Source: Siphonodentalium dalli (Eukaryota > Mollusca > Scaphopoda > Gadilida > Siphonodentaliidae). From it: a stretch of DNA of 64,000 nucleotides. The DNA is taken from positions 155,607,043 to 155,671,042 of the forward strand of contig CP136069.1 of NCBI GenBank assembly GCA_032622095.1. The letters run 5' to 3'. Shown here piece after piece: positions 35,523-47,492 of the stretch. The notes beneath the pieces are model-generated. The model was not told the origin of the DNA and did not search any database. It worked only from the letters and a program-made list of their open reading frames with translations. Positions within the stretch are counted from its first letter, which is position 1, and every line of letters begins with the position of its first letter. The position numbers and the translations under genes are program-made.

Positions 35523-35728
35523 CGTCACCTTCGTCATCATCATCATCATCATCGTCATCATCGTTATCACCATCGTCATCGTCACCATCATCATCATCAC
35601 CATCATCATTATCATCATCATCGTCGTCGTCAGCATCATGGCATCATCGCTACCACCACAACCACCACCACCATCATCGTCATCCTCATCATCGTCATCC
35701 TCATCCTCATCATCATCATCGGCATAGC
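35523..35728 (+). repeat. (ATC)n / (CAT)n microsatellite
   Basis: About 200 bp of imperfect ATC repeats with CAC and GTC variants. Long frames on both strands (polyhistidine, polyserine, polyaspartate) are artefacts. Confidence 0.9.
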
Positions 35729-35729
35729 A

Positions 35730-38040
35730 TGTTGCCATCACCGCGTTATCGCGGTCGCGTGTCATCATTGCCGTCATAATCATCACCAAAGCAAATCATC
35801 ATGTCCGACCGCGACAAAATCTGAGGGGGAGCCCGCGAATACGGGGCATTGGTGGTGCCCGGGGGTGTCCCTTTAAATTGGATAATTTGTTGGTGCGCTG
35901 AAATGAAGAACTGAAGAACAGGGGCCGTGTTATATATGGTTAGAGTGGAGTTAACCAGATTGACCAATGGCCAACACTCCAAGATCATAATCTATAGCCA
36001 GACTGTGTTCCTTTAAATGTACATGTAATGATTATTTTGATGTTATGTTTATTGCTGTCAATCGGTAACGTCACCCTGCAAGTACAGTGTTGAGTGTATT
36101 TAATGAAGTTATAATTTTCAGTTGTATTCACATCTGTTCTACCTAAGTTGTAATAACTTGTGCCTTGGTTCCTTTTGTATATTTATACACGAACTAGCTG
36201 AAACAGGCTCCATGCAGGTGGAGCCTTTATTCAGAGTCGGAGGGGTCTGCGGCCCCTGCACAAAGGGGCCTGTGTCATGTCGGTAATTTATTGCACCATG
36301 CATGGCATGCCAATTATTCCAAATGTGCATCCAGGCTTAGAGCTACATGACTATAAGTTATAAATCAGACTCCTCAAACACCACATCATTCATGGCCAAA
36401 TTGATATTTATTACCAACTATCGGTTTCTGCAGTTAGCTTCGATGGAGGCAAAATCACCAATAATTATGATTCACTGCTGTCGGTGATTTATCACGACAT
36501 GACATGCCAGTGCCATCAGCGGTAACAATGCTATCATTAAATTGTATTTATTCTTCTTTTGTTTGTTATTGATGAACACTAACAAATTCATGCAAATATG
36601 CTTTATCGAGTGTTCGCGCGCGATTTCACGTGAATTCAGATTGATGTCGCGGGAAATCAGGTCAATTAACCTGTCGCTGCAGAACAAAGGGAGGAACGGT
36701 CGGGATGGGAGAATGGAACACACCTGTGGCGCGTCCGACCGAGATAAGGCCGTATAGAATCAAGATTATGGGGAAACACCCGGGTTAAACATGTTATACG
36801 GCGAATCGGGACACTGAAGTTACTTTCATTGCACGCGCGCTGGTGGCTGTTCATTTTACGTCATTCGGTCAGTCACCACGATGATTCATAACGCTCGCAA
36901 TTACATATAGCTCCAATTGGTATTATTTCTTGCCCATAAAGAGCGTTCACATGGACAAAGCGGGCCGTTGCTAAACGAACTATAATTAGCTGGCATGGAC
37001 AGCTCGCCATTTAAACAAACTTGTTTACAAGTAGAGAATGCGCCATGGGAATATACATTTTTGGACATACGAACGTGGTATAGCTAGACACAATGTACTT
37101 CTGTATGGACAACTTATTTCCGTATACACATTGACGTCATGGAGCCACGTGGAAATGCAAAATACGGAAGTTAGACGTCATAACTTAAACATATATAAAG
37201 GTAATAAATATTGAAAACAAAAAAAGCACAACACATGTAGCACAGATCAGGACAAACGTGTTTTCCCTGCTGTGAAGATGTGATGGCGTCAGTCCCACAC
37301 CTCAATGTTATTCATATCAAAGCCAGCGATATGGTGATTAAGTAAGAACAGGTGCGAATTGTGTCTGACTCAGGTAACACAATACAGGTAAAACTACAGT
37401 CGTGTTAACGCGGGAAGATAACAATTCTTACTTTTAATTGTGGCAGAATTCCACCGAATTATTTACAGATATAACACAGACACCGGTATGAGTATTAACT
37501 GTTCCACTAACACAGAGATAGAGAGAGAGAACCCGTGTGTTATCAATCGTTGTTGATATGCCAGGTATATATAGAACTATAATTCTAACTGCAGAAACGC
37601 GGATCAGTTCTAAAAACATCTGCAGTGATGATTAAGGCCGAGCCTAGAGATAATTTAAGAGTCCATTTTGCTATATGGCTATCATGCTCTATCATGGTGA
37701 CCTCTGTTGGATTACGACCCTGTTAAACCACCAAGTATTATAAGATTTTTGGTCAGGTCAGGAACAGTATAGTACTATATTACCTGTTTTAAATGTTACC
37801 AAGGCCCCATTCATGGGCGTAGTCAGAGTAGTAGAGATTCGTATATAGTATGATCAAACATGATTCAAACAGTGAGGAACCCGGTCCGTCATTACTCTAA
37901 CCACAGGGAGGAGGTCGGTGCCCCCCACCCCCGAATCCCGATACCAGTTAACAGAGATGGGAGAATCATGCCGGTCAATTAAGAACTTATAGTAAAACAC
38001 TAATATCACAGTTTTACGCTTTTTCGGAAGAAATATACAC
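35730..38040. other. No gene seen; one strong small hairpin
   Basis: No open frame shows protein character. An 8-bp stem (AGGCTCCA / TGGAGCCT, six-base loop) at 36205-36226 is followed by TTATT. A fragment of the AGATCATGCC terminal family may lie at about 37810-37870 (GGGCGTAGTCAGAGTAG). Confidence 0.4.
36205..36226. other. Short perfect hairpin
   Basis: AGGCTCCA and TGGAGCCT pair around TGCAGG. Superficially like a transcript 3' stem-loop, but it does not match the histone stem-loop consensus and has no gene upstream. Confidence 0.4.
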
Positions 38041-38047
38041 AACTTAA

Positions 38048-38439
38048 CCCTTTACCCAACAAACCGGCCAAAACCGGCCAAATAAAGCTTCAACAGCCTA
38101 AAATATCTTCGGTCTGTCTCAATAGAACCATACAAATATGGATATCATTTGAACCGGCTCCTTGACCACATTGTGATAGTTACAGTTATACCCTGTGCCA
38201 ATGCATTCTCTTATATATGCGAGTCGACCATAGGTCGCCTCGCATATATAAGAGAATGCATTGGCCTAAAAGTAATCTTTTTTTAACACTTTTTACCATT
38301 TTTTCTTACATTCTTTAACAATTTTATAATTTGTAATGTGTTAAGCCAATGCATTCTCTTATATATGCGAGGCGACCTATGGTCGACTCGCATATATAAG
38401 AGAATGCATTGGCGCAGGGCCCTTCTGTTGGGTAAATGG
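38048..38439. mobile_element. piggyBac-type MITE, family T1, copy 3
   Basis: The 392-bp copy has TTAA at 38044-38047 and 38440-38443, end CCCTTTACCCAACA, and a right end with one change (GGTAAATGG). Two complete palindromic modules lie at 38197-38265 and 38345-38413. Confidence 0.9.
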
Positions 38440-38443
38440 TTAA

Positions 38444-40390
38444 ACATATATATATCAAGAGACTAGTGTTAGACTGAATTACATCCAAATGCATATGTTA
38501 TTTGGGGTGAAAAATAATTTAAAAACAAATGTAATTTTGTGCTAAAAAAGTTGCGTACCAGTTTCTTTTTTTGTTTGTTTCTTTTGTGTTGTTGAATCCC
38601 TTGAATACCGGTTAAATCGGGCGTATGACTACAGTTAGCCCTTTCTATCATCATTGATTATCACTTATTATCTGAAACACTTCCATCAATAAATAGGGCT
38701 CCTTCTATTTTATTCATCTGTCGTCTGCTTTTATCACCATAATGTCCCTGCAACCCAATAATAGACCATTACGATGTACATACACGTTGAACTGACTGGG
38801 AGACTCCATTTAGTATAGAAGGGTTAGTAGAGGGGCATGAATCATGCATACCCGAAATGGGAGTGAGAATTTGGTCTATTCCCGAGGGCCATTGGCATGA
38901 TCTAGAAGCTGGCAAACCCTATAATGACCCATATAACGAAACGCCTCTGCTCGCGCCCCTGGATGATCGGGTGATGTGAAACAAATTATTTGTCAAAGTT
39001 AGCCTTCGTTAGATAATTGAGTGATATGCACGTTATGTCACGAATGCAATACAGCTGCATCTTTACAACAGGTTCGTTTCGTTCTTATCTTATTGGCCCA
39101 GAACTTGTTGCAGACGTTAAGTGAATAGTAGCAGACGTCACTACAACACATGGCTTGGCTTGGAAAATGTGTATCGGCGCGTTGAATGATGGGATCTCTC
39201 TTCACACACTCCATGCGGGTTTTACCTCCCTTGATGACTCGGTATATATAGGACCGCTGCTGCCGGCGAGATTTTACCCACATTTGGTTAATATTATATA
39301 TGTTTCTGTTAAACATATTAAGGTATATACAAAGCAAACAGAGTAACATGTTGCCATTTAAGCACCCAAAATACCGAGAGAGAAAACTTATGTTTGGAAA
39401 GTCCTACCAGAACCAAAGAACTATATTGCGAAACCGGGCGTGATTTGGTTCTCCGATTATTTATCAACACAAAAGTCTAAACACACATGGGCGACATTGT
39501 CACGACCACATGCATGGAAAGTCAAACACAAGAGTTCTAATTTGCTGATAGTTTTACGAGTAGCTTGCGAAATTCGTAGAGAAAAAAACTACCGCTCTAA
39601 TTCTCAATTCTGCCATTAATTTTTAGTGCGGGGAATTGTTCTCAAAGCACATAGAAAATTTGATTTTGGGGCGATCGGCTTCGTCATTTTGGCTGGAAAA
39701 TCCCGCGCTAAATATAGAAAACAACAGGCTCTCTTCCTTGTGTTTTAATTAAAGATATTTATGCAGGGCTCCAGGTAAATTTTTATGAAACATAGATTCA
39801 TTTATTAAGGTTATAGTGTATAAAATAACACATTTGAAACGAAAAGTGTTATATATCTGGGAGACAATGTCTTATTTTATATTGAATGTTCTATCCATTT
39901 AGTTAATATAGCATCGATGTTTTAAATGGACTGCAATCATCATTTTGTTAATATTTTTTATTAACAAAATTAGATTATTTGGTGTTGTGTGTATATATTT
40001 ATTATAAGTCTAGTTTACATGCATATTTAAAATCTGTGTTCATAACATTATATTTACACACTAAGTGTTGTCATCACTAAATCCAGCATTCTGATTGGTC
40101 GGCGCCGACGTGGCTAGTTGCAGTTATTTCTCGGTGAATGCGTAACGCCTCATAACACCAAGCTAATAACACCATCGATACGTCATTAGGGTTGGAAAGA
40201 CGAACGCGTAATGCTTTGGGCGCATTTTGACTCGCGCAGGATTGACTTAATACATCATCGGGTTTCAACATGAAGAGAAATTGTTCCTATTAACTTTTGC
40301 CAAGGGTGCTATTGGGTATTTTGGGCTGATCTTGTCACGATACACTTTTCGATTTAAATATATTTACAAAAGCGGCTTTTTCGCTAAATG
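38444..40390. other. No gene seen; weak repeat traces
   Basis: A family E-like stretch may lie at 38648-38830 (TTATTATCTGAAACACTTCC; TTTAGTATAGAAGGGTTAG). A terminal fragment GGCATGATCTAGAAGCTGGC is at about 38893. The 103-residue minus-strand frame at 39038-39349 is cysteine-containing but matches nothing known. Confidence 0.35.
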
Positions 40391-40397
40391 TATATAA

Positions 40398-40470
40398 ATA
40401 TAAGGATTAACTGTCATGTGGACTATTTTTATGGAGATGTAACGGTCCACATGACAGTTAATCCTTATAT
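40398..40470. repeat. Perfect hairpin, stem about 25 bp
   Basis: ATAAGGATTAACTGTCATGT (left arm, followed by GGAC) is exactly inverted in the right arm, with a loop of about 21 bases. The size is like a microRNA precursor or a minimal foldback element. No target duplication is clear. Confidence 0.7.
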
Positions 40471-40596
40471 ATGTGGGGTGGTAACATCTATAAGATGAGA
40501 TGACTTTATGTTAGTATTTATTACTATAACCACTATCTTGTCAGTATATATGGATACTATAACCAGCATGAGTGTATTGTCTTTCTTGAAATTTAA

Positions 40597-41190
40597 ATAT
40601 ACGGATGGCCTTTGCGATGTGTATTGCTGTTAAAATAGTCACCATATATTAAAGATATCTCTCACTTCTCTTTAAAAAAATACCATAAACAGAAAGCATA
40701 TTAAAATATAGACATATGTTGTTCTTATACCAATCATAAATATCGCATAAATAGCATACTATTGTCAAGATCGTACACTGAAATAGTAAACAAAAGCCAT
40801 ATTCTGTTACAGTACAGTACGTAAAGCGTGCGTGATAAGCAAAAAACTCTCAACACCGGGGAGATCCCATTGATGAACTTTGGTAAAACTGTACCATGTT
40901 CTTTACAACACACCGTGATAGCACTCGTTAATCCTCGCCACGAAATATCTTAGTGTTGAATAGCTCGCAATGAATCAATCACCACGGTGTTGAGTGTTTT
41001 GCTTATCGTACACATTTTATGTGCTGTATATACACAAACGATCGGCTCGCACAAGTGTGTTTTGTAAATAATATCATATTCATACTAGAATTATACTATA
41101 TAGTATTAGTATATTATTGAGTACATTTTTTTTATAATTTGGTAACTTTTATTTCTATATTATAACCCACAATGAAGACTATCCGTCCCT
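40597..41190. mobile_element. TTAA-flanked MITE, family T4, copy 2 (with insertion)
   Basis: TTAA lies at 40593-40596 and 41191-41194. The ends ATATACGGATGGCC and ACTATCCGTCCCT are inverted. Interior phrases (CATAAACAGAAAG, ATAGACATATGTTGTTCTTA, TTTGGTAACT) match the shorter copy at 17678-17888. The extra length includes the nested element at 40834-41007. Confidence 0.65.
40834..41007. mobile_element. Nested MITE with GATAAGCAAAA ends
   Basis: GATAAGCAAAAAACTCTCAA with CACCGGGG on the left pairs with CACGGTGTTGAGTGTTTTGC and TTATC on the right. It is absent from the related T4 copy at 17678-17888, which supports insertion. No clear target duplication. Confidence 0.6.
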
Positions 41191-41194
41191 TTAA

Positions 41195-41660
41195 AACGTT
41201 CAGTGTATATCCACCAAAACTGGGCAGTTACCGAATATAATTTCATCCAATCAACTTCTTGTCACATTTATAATGTTTGGGATCATGGTTTGAAGCTAAA
41301 TAAATCCCAACAATTGGATGTAGAATTTTCAAACTACGGTGCCAAAGTATGTCACATGCTATCATATAAATAGATCAGACCATACGCTCACCTGTCCTAC
41401 CGACAGGTATCATTAGAATCTACTTAGCACCCATATACTGTGACTTGACAGTGACAGGAAGACATGTGCACATCTCGAGCCCTGGTTTTATCACTAGGCC
41501 TAGATTAGTATTAAAGTTGTTCTACACACTGAGACTATGGGACTATGCTGTCATTATGAATGTTTAGTGTCTTATGTACCTAATCTACAAAATGAGAAAA
41601 CAAATTACGACGATACTGATGATGGCGTTATAAACGTTGCCAGGACGACAATCACTAAGA
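41195..41660. other. No gene seen
   Basis: No recognisable coding frame or repeat. Confidence 0.4.
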
Positions 41661-41665
41661 TGCCA

Positions 41666-41727
41666 ATATGAAGATGATTAGCGACGATGATAATGATGAC
41701 GATGATGATGATGACGACGGTGATGAC

Positions 41728-41758
<31 letters not shown>

Positions 41759-41902
41759 ATGACGATGGTGATGATGATGGACAATGATGATGAGGATGAG
41801 GAGGATGGTGATGATGATGATGATGAAACTGATGATGATGACAATGTCGAGGACGATGATGACGATGGGGACATCGATGATGATGATGACGATGATGTAA
41901 GT
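41666..41902 (+). repeat. (GAT)n microsatellite
   Basis: About 235 bp of imperfect GAT/GAC repeats. The 89- to 128-residue frames on both strands are low-complexity artefacts. Confidence 0.9.
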
Positions 41903-41963
41903 GACCCCATTGTATATATGTATATATCCATGTTCTGCATTAATTTGCAGCTTTGACAATTAA

Positions 41964-41986
41964 AGCATAGCATAGCATAGCATAGC
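41964..41986 (+). repeat. (AGCAT)n microsatellite, possible LINE tail
   Basis: Four AGCAT units follow TTTGACAATTAA. A simple repeat after such text resembles a LINE 3' terminus, but nothing else of a LINE is visible. Confidence 0.6.
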
Positions 41987-42458
41987 GGCACTGATCCAAT
42001 TTGTCCATTGGTATCTCAGTGACGTCTCTATAGTTGGTTCTCATTGGGTGTATTCAACTTCGAATATTTAGTTACACATCATCCTGGATTCTAATAATTA
42101 TTATTTTGATTTGTATTTAAGTCTGTAAACTGTATGTTTGACGGTTTCCTTCCCCGTTCAGAAATTTCTTACTTTGGGGCATTTTGTGAGTATGAAATTG
42201 TCACTATACAACTCTTCGTTCGCGTTCAAATCGTCACGTGCGGGCAATATCGTATTGTATACAATATGTATATATGTAAACGCTCAATAAATCTCAATTG
42301 AACATAAATTAAACACATGGAAAACGAAATCACAAGAACCTGATCTGACGCCATAGTGTATCATCTAACGAATCTACAAACAAGATTCGGAAGTATCTTC
42401 ACTAATTTTCATTTAAAATAATAATTCGATTGAACGCAACACTATAGCCAGCATACTG

Positions 42459-43078
42459 TTAATTGGTATGGGAATATATTTCCACTTTATTATTAACTTC
42501 AACGTAATTACCATGGTTACAGAAGACGGTCGTGTGTTCGTCACAGACACTGACATAAAAGTTAACCAGAACCACTCGATTACAATGGGACCTTATCTGA
42601 TAGCGTGGGAAATTGGCTTCGTTTCGTCTTCGCGTGCCGCTCCAGCTTTGCATCTTTTGGGAGTTCCGTGGTAATGAATGGAATTGCATTCACTGATACT
42701 GAATCTGTGGAGGCTAATGCAGGCGTATAGTGTCGTTCGGATTTGACATGGAGAGTAACACTTCCGGCGTTTGTCAACTGAAAAAAATACCAGTTGTCTT
42801 GACCAGGGCCGTGCAACAAGCAGGGTCCGCGGTGACCCGAATTTACTTTTGCCAAATGAAAATAATTTTTGCCAAATGCTGTTAGAAGTTGACAAATGCT
42901 GTCAGTTTCTACAACATTGTGTCTTTTATTTTGATTATTTCGACAATCGCTGCTTGAGCGACCTTTGATATCGATAGGAAAACAGTTCAATATTAACAAT
43001 TCTCGCCTCCGTACTTGGGCTTATAACAAAACAATAAACCAACAGCATAACAATGAAATTGTAGAAGGGTGTCTTCAT
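42459..43078 (-). other. Cluster of minus-strand open frames with a signal-peptide-like start
   Basis: A frame starting at 43078 encodes MKTPFYNFIVMLLVYCFVIS then PSTEA, a textbook-like signal peptide with a plausible cleavage after STEA, and 22 basic residues before a stop at 42935. Shifted frames continue: 42999-42580 (139 residues, with WYFFQLTNAGSVTLHV) and 42689-42459 (76 residues, cysteine-containing). Joining them would need frameshifts or introns, and no clear splice pair was found. I cannot name a family. It may be a decayed secreted-protein gene or chance. Confidence 0.2.
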
Positions 43079-43579
43079 CAGAAAGGCACATCGAAACAGT
43101 GGATTAGCTGTGTAAACACCACCACCAGACGTACTATAGCAAACCCTCCACAGCGCCAACCCTGGCAACAAGTATAAAGGTGCACAGCACACACTCAAGG
43201 ACAAATTCGGCTTGTGGATGGGCAGTGTTATTTTCGTTTCCATGTTTAGTGTCACGATGCTGCACGAGCTCTCGTAGCGCAGCTAAGCTCTCTCGTGATA
43301 TGGACGCTGTCCAAATACCAGAATTTACAAGATGTTCAATAATAATTGTCATAGTTGGGTGGGACCATTTTGTCTACATATAGGGTATATACCGTGGTTC
43401 TATATATCCCATTGCACTGGCATGTTAATGACACGTTCCACATGCAGAGGCAACTGATTTAATAACAGACGAAATAATTTAATTGGTATATTTTGACAGA
43501 GGTGTTATCGGTTAGAGACCCCACGGGAAGAGATTGGTATATGCCAAGCGTCTTACATTATCAAAATGATGACCTGGCT

Positions 43580-43660
43580 CGAGGTGGACTTTGTGGTATT
43601 TCCCGAGGCGAAACCGAGGTTTACAATGGTCCGAGACAATCCGCAAAGTCCACCTCGAAC
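43580..43660. repeat. Inverted repeat, 15-bp arms
   Basis: TCGAGGTGGACTTTG and CAAAGTCCACCTCGA are exact inverses about 55 bp apart. A 74-residue plus-strand frame (43566-43790) crosses it and has no known domain. Confidence 0.5.
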
Positions 43661-43815
43661 CATGCTTGAAATTAGTTTTCCAACTGATATACTTCAAGCT
43701 TTCCATATGTTTGACATTCTCTCTATGGTTGGACATTTACCAACTGATCGCCAATCAATTTATGTCCAAAAGTTGATGGACCGAAAGTAGAACCATAGTC
43801 CTCTATTTGTTTAAA

Positions 43816-43930
43816 TTAACACTATATTATACTGATTGTCTAAAATAACACTATATTATACTGATTGAAAAAATAACACTATATTATACTGATTGAAAAA
43901 ATAACACTATATTATACTGATTGAAAAAAT
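43816..43930 (+). repeat. 28-bp minisatellite, four units
   Basis: Units of ATAACACTATATTATACTGA plus TTGAAAAA, very alike, with the first spacer different. Confidence 0.85.
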
Positions 43931-44039
43931 CAAAGTAAATGTATCATGAGCCAGAACACTTTTAACCTATATTTTTACCTGAACTAATATATATCTGTAT
44001 TGCCTCCTTGTGGGAGAGTAGATATTTACATGAGTTATA

Positions 44040-44044
<5 letters not shown>

Positions 44045-44076
<32 letters not shown>
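44045..44076. repeat. (TA)n microsatellite
   Basis: Sixteen uninterrupted TA units. Confidence 0.9.
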
Positions 44077-44079
<3 letters not shown>

Positions 44080-44097
44080 AGTGTAACAAGATTGGTA

Positions 44098-44337
44098 CAA
44101 GCCTTGAAATAAGGGTGTCTGTCATTTGTAGAATGAGGTCCCCAGAGGGTGAATTTAGTGATGCTACCCCGCATAGCGGGCTAGCATAACCAAATTCACC
44201 ATCTGCGCACCTCATTCTGCTGAGATGTAAGCAGATTGAGGTCACCAGAGGGTGAATTTGGTGATGCTAGCCCACGGGATAGCATCACTAAATTCACCCT
44301 CTGTGGACCTCATTCTGCAAATGACAGACACCCTAAT
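44098..44337. mobile_element. Foldback MITE, family D, copy 2
   Basis: Starts AAGCCTTGAAATAAGGGTGT and ends ATGACAGACACCCTAA. Alternating GAATGAGGT and CTCATTCTGC blocks as in the copy at 33296. Confidence 0.75.
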
Positions 44338-44708
44338 GTTGTGTTATTCTTGACATTTCCAACTGTTGGTGAGACGCACCATGCAGACCCTTGTCGCCAC
44401 GCCCCTGATCATACCCCCTCACAGCAACATGAAGAACCAGCCAGGTGCTGCATAATCAATCCTCTATTCACGGTATACTGTAATTCGCCAGTCTACGATT
44501 CTTATCGGAAAGATCAGGATTCGAGAAAATAGAAATTGTGTATAAGTGCTGATAAGAGTTGTACATCGATAATCCGTTCGATATAAACTCATTAACATGA
44601 AATGAGGAAATGTATATAATATCCGGAAACAATGAAGCGCACTGTTTCTATCTCTGTCCTGCCATTCGTGTTTCCGAGTGTGATGGTATCCTAGACGCGC
44701 CGTCTAGT

Positions 44709-45133
44709 CAAGCCTGCAAATAGTGTGTCTGTCATTTGCAGAATGAGGTCCCCTGAGGGTGAAATTAGTGACGATATCCCACAAGTCGGGCTGGAGTCAC
44801 CAAATTCACCCTCTGTGCACCTCATTCAGATTAGGCCTAAACTGCTATGGGAGACCTATAGGATCAGATTGAAGTTACCAAATGAAGTTGTGATGTTCAC
44901 CCCTTAGTCACCTAAATTATACATTTTATCTTCTGCAAATTAAGGGATAAAAAGTAACTATAAACAATGTTAATTTGATACTATAGATACTTCCCTGAAG
45001 ATGGGGCCTAAACAGAATGAGTTCCCCAGAGGGTGAATTTGGTGATGCTAGCCCGCTGTGTTGGATATCATTATTAAATTCACCCTCCAGGGACCTCATT
45101 CTGCAAATGACGAACACACTATTTTCAGGCTTG
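44709..45133. mobile_element. Foldback MITE, family D, copy 3
   Basis: CAAGCCTGCAAATAGTGTGT at the left and CACACTATTTTCAGGCTTG at the right. It has a longer interior (ATGGGAGACCTA, TTTTATCTTCTGCAAATTA) that recurs in the copy at 51839, so these two form a longer subfamily. Confidence 0.75.
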
Positions 45134-46480
45134 CGTCTGATGTGACGTCAATGGAGGCGTGGCAGAGGTGGTCCCCTCTCCGAAATTCCGACGTCGCACC
45201 GCACCTTGACACATGATGGTATATATCGTCGCAAGAATAAATTACTCAATCGGTCCTGATTGGTATACTGTGTCTTATTTGGGATGTTTCTATATGCAGA
45301 ACAATTTTTCGGGAACGTATAGCATCGCATAGCACGGAATTGGAGACGGACTCAATTGCCCCCTAATTTTCAAAACTTGGAAATTAGAAAGTTGTCAAAG
45401 ATATTGATTATATTTTTAACAGTAACATATATATACTGAAAATCTAGAAATTCCAAACCCATAAATATGAAGAAAAAATTCATATTTTTAGATTTTACTT
45501 CTGACTCGGAAGATAACAGTGATGAATGTATTAAACCAAAGTTGCAAATTTTCAAGTAAATCTGAAATATTCTAGTGTATATGTGATTTGGGAATCGCAA
45601 ATTCGGTTGCTAAACCAGGTCAGTCACGTAGTATAAAGATGTATACCATGCACAACCAGCGTATGCATTCCCTGCCTTCCGAAGTGCCTTACATTCTTCA
45701 GTTATAGATATTGTATGCAACCCATCATTATCGTTGCCTTAATTTTCTAGGTTATCTGCATGAATTTCCTCAACTAAATTTACACGTTATAGACAAGAAT
45801 TAGCAATTGAATTAGCTAACGCTGCAAAAACGCGTGAAATTTTGGAGATGTTCCAAGCGAAAGTGTGATTATGTGAGAGTTATAGTTTCGTAAGATGACT
45901 GCTGGAATTAAGTGGCACGTGTTCGTATATTCATATAGCATCCCGCGGAATACTTCCCGACAGGAAGAGAGGTTATCTGGAATTCCAAGAGATGTGTAAT
46001 ACATATTCATGGTAACAAAGAACGCACACCCTCACCCGCTGGAATAATGGCTGATCTTAGTTCTAAAACAACCCCCAGCATCAACACGGGACAGGAACAA
46101 ATTCTTATGTTCTTATGCAAATCGGGGAATTTTATTCGCTTTCCGCGGGCATGCACCCCCTTGAAATGTGGTCAGCGTTGTCCACACGCAGTAGTGGTAG
46201 TGGTTTTGGTAGGTGTGTGTGGTGGTTGTGGTGGTGGTGCGTGGTAGTTATGGTTGTGGTTTGGTTTGGTTCTGCATATATGTGAGGTATATATCGTCGT
46301 TCTAGCCACCAATCGTTGTCAGTTTTACGAGTGAAGGAAGACCATGCACACATGGAATTAATTTCAACGGGAAATGACTCCAATCCACGTAAAAATCACA
46401 GATCCCCGGAAGGCAACTGAAAACATTGTCCAGATATGTGTACACGAATCATATTACCTTCCTTTTGTATGGAAATCAAA
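45134..46480. other. No gene seen; GT-rich stretch near the end
   Basis: No supported frame. A GGT/GTGGTT-rich strand-asymmetric stretch lies at about 46190-46270. Confidence 0.4.
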
Positions 46481-46483
46481 TCA

Positions 46484-46567
46484 GCGCTGATTGGGATTCG
46501 AACCATGTTCCTCATCACTGGACGGCTTATGCTGACCAAAAGGCGCTATGCACCTTATCAACGGTGT
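46484..46567 (-). repeat. tRNA-derived SINE or tRNA-pseudogene fragment
   Basis: On the minus strand, ATGGTTCGAATCCCAATC contains a perfect B-box-type GGTTCGAATCC. The expected A-box region (GTTGATAAGGTGC) is poor. The arms do not fold as a functional tRNA. Confidence 0.45.
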
Positions 46568-46753
46568 CAACTTGAATCCACAATAGTTGTGGTGGGGTTA
46601 ATGCATGTTTAGTGTAAACATATTTTATTCGAATCCTAATAACATATATATGAACATTTAACGAAAGTTTTGACAGTAATAAATAGAATAGTATAAATGG
46701 ATTGATTGGAATGGGGATTAAACATGGGATTTTGTTAAGTTTTCTCCCATTTT

Positions 46754-46755
<2 letters not shown>

Positions 46756-46796
<41 letters not shown>

Positions 46797-46832
46797 GGGA
46801 AGAGAGAGAGAGAGAGGGGGGGGAGAGAGAGA
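46756..46832 (+). repeat. (GA)n microsatellite
   Basis: A long GA run interrupted by GGCGGGGA and a G stretch. The 197-residue minus-strand frame across it has a leucine/serine low-complexity core and is not a gene. Confidence 0.9.
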
Positions 46833-47348
46833 TGCATGTTTTGTGTGTGATTTTTGGCATATAGTTTTGGTGCTGGTGTTGGTTGTGGTGTTGCGTATTG
46901 TTTGTATACCGTAGACTATTATCGGCATAACAACGGAAACAAGTTGTCTAAGCACGAAATGTCCACAATAATCGAAAATGTCGTTTGTCATATAAAACGC
47001 GTCCGATAGCATTGTAAGATGCGCGAGTGTAAGACTCGCATGGAAGGATCCGCCCAGCTGCTTCCGGCGTTCTGTCAAAGCTGGTATTCTATCGACAAGG
47101 TCGTACCAAATGTTAATCATAAACAGCGGGTGGTTTAATTTTAGATGCCTGACAGACAGGTGCTTACGTCATAACTCGAAGAGATCCGCGGTGTAAGCTT
47201 GCAAATCGGAATTATATAGTTATTCTATGGCACTGTTTCAGGTACACGTGTAATGATGTTAGTCGATGGGTAAGATCGCACAGATAAATCATGAATATAC
47301 ACTGAATATGTAAAAACATGCATGCATATTATACATGTACGGGATAAT

Positions 47349-47383
47349 GCTGCACCAGCGCTACTCCTGATATGAAAGGGTTA
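47349..47383. mobile_element. piggyBac-type MITE, family T2, solo right end
   Basis: GCTGCACCAGCGCTACTCCT followed by GATATGAAAGGGTTA matches the right ends near 59030 and 11790. The remainder of the element is missing. Confidence 0.5.
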
Positions 47384-47404
47384 TATGGTTGTTATACGCG
47401 TAAA

Positions 47405-47483
47405 TCGGGATTAGAACGAGCTTCGACATCGCCGAGCGTCTTATTTTGGCCACGCACGATTCATCTTACCAACTGAGCCACCA
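47405..47483 (-). repeat. tRNA-derived SINE fragment
   Basis: On the minus strand, TGGTGGCTCAGTTGGTAAGA is a good A-box context and CTCGTTCTAATCCCG a good B-box context. It is the closest relative of the fragment at 11921-12008. Confidence 0.6.
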
Positions 47484-47492
47484 TTATTATGT

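Noticed and set aside
36205-36226. Histone-type 3' stem-loop
   Set aside because: Stem and loop do not fit the consensus and no histone gene is nearby.
42580-42999. WYFFQLTNAGSVTLHV as a possible prepeptidase C-terminal-like beta domain
   Set aside because: Too short and generic. No neighbouring peptidase and the frame is broken.
46527-47120. 197-residue minus-strand frame
   Set aside because: Its core is translated (GA)n microsatellite and the remainder has no domain.
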